Assembly (NCBI GenBank): GCA_021296015.1
Contig: JAGWBG010000139.1
Location: forward strand, 1 to 5,040
Origin: Dehalococcoidia bacterium
GTDB lineage: Bacteria > Chloroflexota > Dehalococcoidia > Lucifugimonadales > JAGWBF01
Direction: 5' to 3'
Length of the DNA: 5,040 nt
The notes below the pieces were generated by a model. It was not told the DNA's origin and searched no databases. It worked only from the letters and a program-made list of their open reading frames with translations. The position numbers were made by a program, and so were the translations under genes. This document shows, in pieces, positions 1-5,040 of the stretch (positions are counted from its first letter, which is position 1; each line of letters opens with the position of its first letter).

Positions 1-858
1 CTGCCATCTGAACGACGGGAACGGTTTCGTGGTGTCCTGGCTGGAACCGAATGTGTTCATCCAGCCTCGGTGTTCGACCCCATGTCGGCGCGAATGGCCG
101 ACTCCCTTGTCTTTGAAATAGGGATGTACGCCGGCTCTATCGCCTCGGCAACAGTCCTGGGTGCACCGGACCAGGTGGTCCTCACGCTCACCGAGTTCGC
201 GGAGCAGATACGGCGCATTACCAGAGCCAGCGACCTGAGCTTGATGGTGGACGCCGATCACGGGTACGGCAACGCCCTTAATGTCATGCGCACTGTTGAG
301 GAGTTGGAAGCCGCAGGGGTCTCGGCCTTGACCATTGAGGATACAGTGCTTCCCGAGCCCTTTGGCGGACAGGCGGAGAGAATGGTCTCCATTCCCGAGA
401 TGGAAGGCAAGCTGAGGGGCGCCCTTCAAGCAAGGCAGGACCCGTCTCTGGTCATAATAGGGCGCACAATCGCCTTACAGAACGGAGGGATTCGCGAAGC
501 GGAGATGCGGGTCAGGGCTTATGAGAAGGCAGGCGTTGATGCCGTCTTCCTGGTAGGTATCAAGACCCGGGAAGAGGTGGAAGCCGTCCACCGGGCGACT
601 TCTCTGCCCATACTGTTGGGTAACGCTCCGTCGTCGCTGGGTGATACGAGTGTCCTGGCAGCCAACGGAGTCCGCATTGCCTTGCAAGGCCACTTACCCT
701 TCTACGCCGCTGCCAAGGCCGTTTACGATACCCTCAAGTATCTCAAGGAAGGGGGGTCTCCGGCGGACTTGAGCGGAAATGCGGCTTCCGAGGAGATTTT
801 GGCCGTCGCCCAGAAGAGGGACGACTATTCCCGTTGGCAACGTGAATACCTGAGATAG
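1..858 (+). CDS. Oxaloacetate decarboxylase-like protein of the PEP mutase/isocitrate lyase superfamily (5' end outside window)
   Basis: The frame is open from base 1 to the TAG at 856-858 (285 visible codons). It starts mid-protein: residues upstream of the GTG at 70 (ERFRGVLAG, then CVHPASVFDP) are typical of this family's N-terminus, so the GTG is internal and the true start is left of the window, perhaps only a few codons away. Visible motifs (numbered from base 1) are SVFDPMSAR 23-31, the metal-binding signature VDADHGYGNALNVMRT 83-98 with Asp84/Asp86, TIEDT 111-115, IIGRT around Arg155, and VRIALQGH ending at His231. From memory, these align at a constant offset with the Pseudomonas PA4872 oxaloacetate decarboxylase (Asp88, Arg159, His235), and the length is close to the family's roughly 285-290 residues. 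It is predicted to be a cytoplasmic Mg2+-dependent TIM-barrel enzyme that decarboxylates oxaloacetate or cleaves a related 2-keto or 2-hydroxy dicarboxylate. The loop PILLGNAP (203-210) differs from PA4872 where that enzyme has an active-site Tyr, so the substrate may differ. The superfamily is secure; the exact reaction is not. Confidence 0.88.
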   Translation: MPSERRERFRGVLAGTECVHPASVFDPMSARMADSLVFEIGMYAGSIASATVLGAPDQVVLTLTEFAEQIRRITRASDLSLMVDADHGYGNALNVMRTVEELEAAGVSALTIEDTVLPEPFGGQAERMVSIPEMEGKLRGALQARQDPSLVIIGRTIALQNGGIREAEMRVRAYEKAGVDAVFLVGIKTREEVEAVHRATSLPILLGNAPSSLGDTSVLAANGVRIALQGHLPFYAAAKAVYDTLKYLKEGGSPADLSGNAASEEILAVAQKRDDYSRWQREYLR

Positions 859-868
859 AGGGCCCTCT
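857..868. repeat. 12-bp perfect GC-rich palindrome at the 3' end of the first gene
   Basis: AGAGGGCCCTCT is a perfect self-complementary sequence that begins inside the stop codon of the upstream gene. It has no loop and is followed by CTTCTAGC, not a T-tract, so it is not a convincing intrinsic terminator. It may be a chance palindrome or a protein-binding site. Confidence 0.4.
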
Positions 869-884
869 CTTCTAGCGGTTCGAA

Positions 885-909
885 CTATGATCAAATCCCT
901 TGACCATAG
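885..909. promoter_or_regulatory. Imperfect inverted repeat, candidate operator
   Basis: The arms CTATGATCAA (885-894) and TTGACCATAG (900-909) are complementary at 9 of 10 positions and separated by ATCCC. The right arm contains TTGACC, which could serve as a -35 box for the downstream dehydrogenase gene, so a protein bound here could block or modulate transcription. No T-tract follows, which argues against a terminator. The dyad is seen directly; its role as an operator is inference. Confidence 0.4.
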
Positions 910-942
910 GACAGTTCGGACATAAAGTTATCAGGCTATACT
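900..942 (+). promoter_or_regulatory. Possible sigma70-type promoter for the dehydrogenase gene
   Basis: Two overlapping candidates are visible. TTGACC (900-905) is followed after 17 bases by the weak -10 TAAAGT (923-928). Alternatively TATACT (937-942) is a good -10 box with only a poor -35 (TTCGGA, 915-920) 16 bases upstream. Both would start transcription shortly before the Shine-Dalgarno at 972. The site lies in the 126-base gap after the first gene, so the dehydrogenase could be transcribed separately. This is pattern matching only. Confidence 0.3.
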
Positions 943-971
943 TTGGCCTGGCGTTAGGGCAGGCCTGTGAT

Positions 972-977
972 AGGGGG
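972..977 (+). promoter_or_regulatory. Ribosome binding site of the dehydrogenase gene
   Basis: AGGGGG lies 7 bases before ATG 985. This decides the start: the in-frame GTG at 967 lies upstream of this site and would add six residues (VIGGTT) that are not typical of the family, so ATG 985 is preferred. Confidence 0.75.
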
Positions 978-984
978 TACGACA

Positions 985-1944
985 ATGGTGAGAATTGCTG
1001 TGCTGGACGATTACCAGGACGTGGCCCTGAAATATGCCGATTGGAGTGTGCTTCCATCCGATACGAAGATACAGGTGTTCAGGGACCACCTGTTTGACGA
1101 GGATGCCATAGTCGAGCGGCTGAAAGATTTCGAGATTGTTATGTCGATGAGGGAACGCACTCCCTTTCCCCGGAGCCTGCTGGAGCGGCTCCCAAATCTG
1201 AAGCTGTTGACCACCACGGCGATGTTGAACAGGGCCATTGACGTTGAATCCGGCATGGAGTTGGGTATTACGGTGTGCGGCACCGGGTCGGTCCCTTCCC
1301 CTACGGTAGACCTTACCTGGGGTCTGATTCTTGCCTTGCTTAGATACATTCCCCAGGAGGACAGGGCAATACGTGACGGCAAATGGCAGACCAGTATGGG
1401 TATTGGCCTGCAAGACAAGACCCTGGGCGTTGTGGGTCTGGGCAATCTGGGCTCTAAAGTGGCCGTTGTGGGAAAGGCCTTCGGGATGAACGTGATTGCA
1501 TGGAGCCAGAATCTCACCGCCGAAAGGACTGCCCAGTTCGGCGTTACCCTGGTAACCAAGGACGAGCTATTCTCTCAGTCCGATATTGTCACCGTTCACA
1601 TGGTCCTGAGCGATAGGAGCCGGGGACTTGTCGGCGCTTCGGACCTGGCGAAGATGAAGCCGACGTCCTACCTGATTAACACCTCTCGCGGCCCCATTGT
1701 GGACGAAAAGGCTCTGGTGGAAGCACTGGGAAATGGGGCGATTGCCGGGGCAGGGCTTGACGTCTTTGACCAGGAACCCCTGCCGCCGGACCACCCCCTG
1801 AGGCATCTGGAGAATGTGGTAGTGACCCCCCACATAGGGTACGTGACTACGGAGACTTACGAGGTCTTTTTTAGAGATACCGTAGAGAACATTCAGGCCT
1901 TTCTGGAGGGACGCCCCATCAGGGTGATTACCACCAGTAGATAG
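985..1944 (+). CDS. D-2-hydroxyacid dehydrogenase family protein
   Basis: This 319-residue protein is of normal length for NAD(P)-dependent D-isomer-specific 2-hydroxyacid dehydrogenases, which interconvert 2-keto acids and D-2-hydroxy acids in the cytoplasm. The catalytic domain starts with MVRIAVLDDYQ. The nucleotide-binding domain carries the Rossmann motif VVGLGNLGSKVA (149-160, Gly151/153/156). The catalytic triad is recognisable: Arg235 in NTSRGPIVD, Glu264 in DVFDQEPLP and His283 in VTPHIGYVT. After the second strand of the Rossmann fold the sequence reads VIAWSQN (170-176), where strictly NAD-dependent members usually have an Asp, so coenzyme preference is open and NADP use is possible. 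The substrate cannot be assigned; phosphoglycerate, glyoxylate/hydroxypyruvate and lactate-type specificities all share these motifs, and the length argues against SerA with its ACT domain. It stands between two carboxylic-acid enzymes on the same strand. The start is chosen by the AGGGGG site 7 bases upstream. Confidence 0.92.
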   Translation: MVRIAVLDDYQDVALKYADWSVLPSDTKIQVFRDHLFDEDAIVERLKDFEIVMSMRERTPFPRSLLERLPNLKLLTTTAMLNRAIDVESGMELGITVCGTGSVPSPTVDLTWGLILALLRYIPQEDRAIRDGKWQTSMGIGLQDKTLGVVGLGNLGSKVAVVGKAFGMNVIAWSQNLTAERTAQFGVTLVTKDELFSQSDIVTVHMVLSDRSRGLVGASDLAKMKPTSYLINTSRGPIVDEKALVEALGNGAIAGAGLDVFDQEPLPPDHPLRHLENVVVTPHIGYVTTETYEVFFRDTVENIQAFLEGRPIRVITTSR

Positions 1945-1983
1945 GTCGCCAGTAGTGGGCAGGTTCAAGGGTGTCAGAAGGAT

Positions 1984-2041
1984 CACCCTCGCCTTAGTCC
2001 TCTCCCTTGATGGGAGAGGAGAGACTGCGGGCGAGATTGTG
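1984..2041. repeat. Nested palindromic intergenic element
   Basis: The inner stem CCTCTCCC (1999-2006) and GGGAGAGG (2012-2019) is a perfect 8-bp inverted repeat around a TTGAT loop. Outside it AGT (1996-1998) can pair with ACT (2024-2026) across an AGAG bulge, then CTCGCC (1988-1993) pairs perfectly with GGCGAG (2030-2035), and CAC (1984-1986) can pair with GTG (2039-2041). The whole folds into one long interrupted hairpin. No T-run follows, so it is not a standard intrinsic terminator. CACCCTxxCC-CTCTCCC-loop-GGGAGAGG layouts resemble short dispersed intergenic repeats seen in many bacterial genomes; that this is one is inference, since only one copy is visible. Confidence 0.6.
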
Positions 2042-2056
2042 AGGCAGAATTAGGAC

Positions 2057-2062
2057 GGAGGT
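2057..2062 (+). promoter_or_regulatory. Ribosome binding site of the CoA transferase gene
   Basis: GGAGGT is a near-consensus Shine-Dalgarno 6 bases before ATG 2069. It supports this start over the internal ATG at 2096 (residue 10, GYLMLDLS), which has no comparable site. Confidence 0.75.
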
Positions 2063-2068
2063 GTAGAA

Positions 2069-3310
2069 ATGGTGCTCCCCCTTGAGGGTTATCTAATGCT
2101 GGACTTGAGCCGCCTCGTGCCCGGGCCGATGGCGACCTGGATGCTGGCTGACCTGGGGATGGATGTACTGAAAGTGGAAGAAATGGAGGTCGCCCGCGCA
2201 GGACGTGCTCGGGACTCCTTCTCTCCCATCGTGGACGACCCGGACACGGAGGCGCGTGCGATGGCATGGAACTTTGTGGGCCGAAACAAGCGCAGCATAC
2301 CCATTAATCTGAGGTCCCCGGAGGGCCAGGAGATTTTCCACAAGCTGGCGGCCAAAGCCGACGTAATCTTCGAGAGCTATCGCCGGGGTGTGGTGAACCG
2401 GTTGGGGGCCGATTATGAGACGGTCAAGGCGATAAACCCCCGCATCATCTACTGTAGTCTCAGCGGCTACGGTGCAGAAGGCCAGTATGCCGACTGGCCC
2501 GGCCAGGAACTTAACGCACAGGGTATGTCCGGGGTTGGGGCACTTGTCGGCGACCCCGATACTGGGGAGCCTGCCTATTTGCACTATCCCCTGGTGGATA
2601 CTTATGCGGCGGCCTGCGTTGTAATCTCGATTCAGTCCGCCATTCTTGCCCGTGAGCGCACAGGGGAGGGTCAGTTCATTGACATCTCCATCACCGAGGC
2701 GGGCGTATCGCTGATTAATCAGGCCAGCGTGGGATACCTGCGGGATGGCTATGTGCCGAGCAGGTGCGCCGTTACAGGCATATCTCCCATCAGATGCAAG
2801 GACGGCAAATACCTCACAAACGCCTCCACCGCAGAGACCCATTTCTGGAACCGGTTTTGTCAAGCGATTGGGCGCCCCCAATACGAGAACGTGTTCCCCA
2901 TTCCCTTCGACCGGCGTGCCGCCGCGGCAGTGGACCCTGAAATTCAGGGCATAATCAAGGATGTCAAAGATGTGATGCTTACCAAGACCCGGGACGAATG
3001 GATGGAGATAATCCCGGTGGACATATCCGTAACGCCCCTCTTGGAACTGGACGAGGCCCTTGAGGGAGAGTATGCCAGAGACCGGGGAGTGCTCTGGGAG
3101 ATGGAGCACCCGGTTGCGGGTAAGGTGAGGCAGATAAGCTCACCCTTCCGGCTGTCCGAAACACCGCCAAAATTCCGTAACTTTGCCCCCATGCTTGGAG
3201 AGAACACCCTGGAAGTCCTGGAGGAACTTGGCTACGACGAATCCTCGATCGAGCGCATGGAACGGGAGGGCATAGTCAGGGTGAGCCGCTGGAGTCCGCC
3301 GCCGGCGTAA
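2069..3310 (+). CDS. CaiB/BaiF family (family III) CoA transferase
   Basis: This 413-residue protein is of typical length for family III CoA transferases, which move CoA between carboxylic acids through an aspartyl-CoA thioester. The N-terminal part has the CoA-binding fold signature LDLSRLVPGPMATWMLADLG (11-30) then DVLKVEE. It is followed by GRNKRSIPINLRSPEG (71-86), ADVIFESYRRGVVNRLG (97-113), IIYCSLSGYGAEG (126-138) and the segment YPLVDTYAA, in which Asp177 is the expected nucleophile. ARERTGEGQFIDISITEA (194-211) ends the core. The C-terminal small domain includes the usual substrate-side motif VTPLLELDEAL (321-331). Where the related alpha-methylacyl-CoA racemases have a catalytic His (motif AGHD), this protein has PGQE with Gln146, which favours transferase over racemase activity. 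The CoA donor and acceptor are not predictable; formyl, succinyl and carnitine-type members look alike. It is the last plus-strand gene, 124 bases after the dehydrogenase, and probably shares its transcript. Its stop lies 5 bases from that of the convergent permease. Confidence 0.93.
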   Translation: MVLPLEGYLMLDLSRLVPGPMATWMLADLGMDVLKVEEMEVARAGRARDSFSPIVDDPDTEARAMAWNFVGRNKRSIPINLRSPEGQEIFHKLAAKADVIFESYRRGVVNRLGADYETVKAINPRIIYCSLSGYGAEGQYADWPGQELNAQGMSGVGALVGDPDTGEPAYLHYPLVDTYAAACVVISIQSAILARERTGEGQFIDISITEAGVSLINQASVGYLRDGYVPSRCAVTGISPIRCKDGKYLTNASTAETHFWNRFCQAIGRPQYENVFPIPFDRRAAAAVDPEIQGIIKDVKDVMLTKTRDEWMEIIPVDISVTPLLELDEALEGEYARDRGVLWEMEHPVAGKVRQISSPFRLSETPPKFRNFAPMLGENTLEVLEELGYDESSIERMEREGIVRVSRWSPPPA

Positions 3311-3315
3311 CACGT

Positions 3316-4272
3316 TTAGGTCGCTCCGCGTAGACGTGGGTCGAGGACATCTCGTACGGCATCACCAAGCAGGTTGAAGCCAAACACCGCAAGGCTTATG
3401 GTGATGCTGGGAAAGACCACGAGCCAGGGAGATACCGACACCAACTCACCACCGGTGATGGACAGCATACTGCCCCACGAAGGGATGTCCGGGGGAGTTC
3501 CCACGCCCAGGAAGCTAAGAGATGCTTCCACTACGATGGCCACGCCGAGGTTTGCGGTGGCGAATACGATGTACGGGGCCATGCAATTGGGTATAATATG
3601 GTGAAGCATGATTCTGGAATTGGTAGCCCCCAAAGCTCTGGCTGCTAGTATGAAATCCCTCTCCTTTACGGCCATGGCCTGTGAGCGAACGATGCGAGAG
3701 GCACCGGGGATAAATATGATTATCAGGGCCAGGATGACGTTCTGCATCGAGGCTCCAGCAACGGCCACTATCGCCAAGGCCAGGATGATAGCTGGAAAAC
3801 CCATGAGAGTATCTACCAAGCGTTGAAAGGGCAGGTCTACCACACCGCCAAAGTATGCGCTGACAATGCCTATTAATGCCCCCGCAGTCACTCCTATGCC
3901 TACACTGATCAGGCTGACATAAAGGGAAATCCGTGCACCGTGAACCAGCCTGCTAAGGGTGTCCCTCCCCAGTTGGTCGCCACCCAGCCATAACCTTTCC
4001 CCGGTGCTCCCTCGGCATGACGTCTCGTCTTCACAAATCGTCCCAGGACCGGCATATTTGTAGGTGACATGCACTTCCCTGACGTCAAACGGGGAGATAA
4101 GGGGTGCTATGATTGCTACGATTACCAACGCCAGAAGTATAACACCGCCCGTTGCTCCCAGAGGCTTCCTACGTGCAAAGCTCGCGATCGACTTTGAAAG
4201 ATCGTGTCCCCGGGCCAGACTTGTGCGTGCCCCCGTTCCCAAGAGGGACGCGCTGGCTCTCTTTCTAAGCAT
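3316..4272 (-). CDS. Dipeptide/oligopeptide-type ABC transporter permease (DppC/OppC family)
   Basis: This 318-residue inner-membrane permease pairs with the DppB-like protein encoded just upstream. After a basic, cytoplasmic N-terminal tail (LSKSIASFARRKPLGATGG, 25-43) comes the first membrane helix (about 44-60), an extracytoplasmic loop, then the family signature GGDQLGRDTLSRLVHGARISL (97-117). Further helices lie around 118-140, 159-190, 232-256 and 284-305. The EAA loop that contacts the ATPase is at about 202-229 (KERDFILAARALGATNSR, then HHIIPN; bases 3586-3669). The C-terminus LLGDAVRDVLDPRLRG is classic for the family. ATG 4272 is chosen because GAGG (4280-4283, minus strand) lies 7 bases upstream and it overlaps the DppB-like stop as ATGCTTAG, an 8-base overlap typical of translational coupling. 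An in-frame ATG at 4311 would overlap by 47 bases and add a tail read from the neighbouring frame. The outer loop (61-96) carries two Cys residues (80 and 86). Substrate unknown: peptides, sugars, nickel and other solutes are all carried by this family. Confidence 0.93.
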   Translation of the reverse strand: MLRKRASASLLGTGARTSLARGHDLSKSIASFARRKPLGATGGVILLALVIVAIIAPLISPFDVREVHVTYKYAGPGTICEDETSCRGSTGERLWLGGDQLGRDTLSRLVHGARISLYVSLISVGIGVTAGALIGIVSAYFGGVVDLPFQRLVDTLMGFPAIILALAIVAVAGASMQNVILALIIIFIPGASRIVRSQAMAVKERDFILAARALGATNSRIMLHHIIPNCMAPYIVFATANLGVAIVVEASLSFLGVGTPPDIPSWGSMLSITGGELVSVSPWLVVFPSITISLAVFGFNLLGDAVRDVLDPRLRGAT

Positions 4273-5040
4273 AGCGAATCCTCGGGTCCACCCAGGCGTA
4301 CACCAAGTCAACCAGCAGATTCACCGTGAGTACTGCCAAAGTAAAGACTAGGACAATCCCCTGGACCAGTTTATAGTCCCTTGCCAGGGTTCTGTCTATC
4401 AGCAGCGAGCCGATGCCTGGTACCACATAAATCCTTTCGATGACTATCGTTCCCCCAAGCGAGACGGCAAAAGACCATCCGAAAACGGTGATCACGGGCA
4501 AGAAGGCATTCTTGAGGGCGTGGATGAAGATTACTTTCTGCTCTCTGAGACCCTTGGAGCGGGCCGTTCGAATGTAGTCCTCGCGCATAACTTCCAGCAT
4601 GGCAGATCGAGTTACTCTGGCCACTAGACTTACCTTGAAAATCGCCAGGGTCAAGACCGGAAAGACCATCTGCTGTATGTTTTTCCAAGGGTCTTCCCAG
4701 GGAGAGGCATATCCCAAGGGAGGAAACCAGTTGAATATACGCACCAGGAGATATACAGTTACGATTCCAACCACGAAGATGGGTATGCTGATACCGGAGA
4801 ATGTGAAAATGCGGGCACCATAATCAACAGCTGTATCCTGCTTAATCGCCATAAGGATGCCTATCGGCACCGCAATGATCATACTGACAATGGAGGCCAG
4901 AAGGGCCAGTTCAAGAGTGAGGGGGTATCGGGGGCCAATCTCGGATGTCACCGCAGTTCCTGAGAATAGGCCTGTGCCCATTTCTCCACGAAGCAGTCCC
5001 CACAGCCAATCACCGTATTGGACATGAAGGGGTCTGTCCG
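4265..5040 (-). CDS. Dipeptide/oligopeptide-type ABC transporter permease (DppB/OppB family), 5' end outside window
   Basis: The minus-strand frame is open from the right edge to the TAG at 4265-4267, giving 257 visible residues. The ATG at 4981 is not the start: the codons above it read PLHVQYGDWLWGLLRGE, the usual family segment before GDLGxS, here GEMGTGLFSG. About 60-80 N-terminal residues and the first membrane helix should lie beyond the window. Five further helices are visible, with PLTLELALL followed by a long hydrophobic stretch (about 4840-4920). The EAA loop (EDYIRTARSKGLREQKVIF, then HALKNAFLPVITVFG) lies at about 4490-4582, followed by GGTIVIERIYVVPGIGSLL. The end VYAWVDPRIRYA is classic. 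It forms the translocation pore together with the DppC-like partner encoded directly downstream, with which it shares an 8-base overlap. Substrate-binding protein and ATPase genes are not in view and are probably upstream, to the right. The solute cannot be named from the permeases alone. Confidence 0.93.
   Translation of the reverse strand, partial: DRPLHVQYGDWLWGLLRGEMGTGLFSGTAVTSEIGPRYPLTLELALLASIVSMIIAVPIGILMAIKQDTAVDYGARIFTFSGISIPIFVVGIVTVYLLVRIFNWFPPLGYASPWEDPWKNIQQMVFPVLTLAIFKVSLVARVTRSAMLEVMREDYIRTARSKGLREQKVIFIHALKNAFLPVITVFGWSFAVSLGGTIVIERIYVVPGIGSLLIDRTLARDYKLVQGIVLVFTLAVLTVNLLVDLVYAWVDPRIRYA
4280..4283 (-). promoter_or_regulatory. Ribosome binding site of the DppC-like permease gene
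   Basis: On the minus strand GAGG stands 7 bases before ATG 4272 and lies inside the last codons of the DppB-like gene. It decides the start of the downstream permease and suggests coupled translation. Confidence 0.6.

Noticed and set aside
70..72. GTG as start of the first gene
   Set aside because: The frame stays open to base 1 and the upstream residues match the family's N-terminus; there is no Shine-Dalgarno before 70.
876..899. GGTTCGAAC resembling a tRNA T-loop
   Set aside because: No matching T-stem, acceptor stem or anticodon arm could be formed around it; it is just a short palindrome (GTTCGAAC).
931..1559. Minus-strand open frames across the dehydrogenase gene
   Set aside because: Their translations are unrecognisable and rich in Arg, Ser and Pro, as expected for antisense of a real gene.
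1934..1955. Direct repeat CCAGTAG at the end of the dehydrogenase gene
   Set aside because: Only 7 bases, one copy in the coding end and one after the stop; this is expected by chance and gives no sign of a mobile element.
1999..2019. Inner hairpin as an intrinsic terminator of the dehydrogenase gene
   Set aside because: The stem is followed by AGAGACTGCGGG with no T-run on the plus strand, and the minus-strand side has no gene ending there.
2093..3109. Long minus-strand open frame of 338 codons inside the CoA transferase gene
   Set aside because: It lies wholly within a gene with clear family motifs on the other strand, and its translation shows no recognisable fold; it is a shadow of the coding strand.
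4273..4311. N-terminal extension of the DppC-like permease from ATG 4311
   Set aside because: It would be a 13-residue tail read out of frame from the end of the DppB-like gene; ATG 4272 has its own GAGG and the usual short overlap.
4979..4981. ATG as start of the DppB-like permease
   Set aside because: Codons to its right continue the family sequence (DWLWGLLRGE), so the gene runs past the window edge.

Overview
This is a moderately GC-rich bacterial or environmental window with dense coding. It holds five protein genes, no RNA genes, no CRISPR array and no recognisable mobile element. The two outer genes run off the window edges. The mix of a CaiB-type CoA transferase, a D-2-hydroxyacid dehydrogenase, a PEP mutase/isocitrate lyase-superfamily enzyme and a Dpp/Opp-type importer is common in heterotrophic soil or marine bacteria such as Chloroflexota (Dehalococcoidia/SAR202-like lineages) and Proteobacteria. 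I lean weakly towards Chloroflexota, but nothing here is a decisive taxonomic marker.

Layout. Positions 1-858 (+) encode a PEP mutase/isocitrate lyase-superfamily protein most like the PA4872-type oxaloacetate decarboxylases; its first few codons lie left of the window. A 126-base gap (859-984) holds a GC palindrome, an inverted repeat overlapping a possible -35 box, and a good Shine-Dalgarno. Positions 985-1944 (+) encode a D-2-hydroxyacid dehydrogenase. A second gap (1945-2068) holds a compact nested palindromic element that looks like a dispersed intergenic repeat. Positions 2069-3310 (+) encode a family III CoA transferase. Five bases later, convergently, two minus-strand genes end: a DppC-type permease (3316-4272) preceded by a DppB-type permease (4265 to beyond 5040). 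The two permease genes overlap by 8 bases and are surely cotranscribed.

How the genes may work together (inference). The three plus-strand enzymes suit carboxylic-acid metabolism: CoA transfer between acids, reduction or oxidation of a 2-hydroxy/2-keto acid, and C-C cleavage or decarboxylation of a 2-keto or 2-hydroxy dicarboxylate. The substrate cannot be read from the sequence. The convergent permeases are the membrane part of an importer for peptides or another solute; its binding protein and ATPases should lie outside the window. I found no clearly novel system. The points most worth a second look are the intergenic palindromic element, the dyad upstream of the dehydrogenase, and several active-site substitutions.
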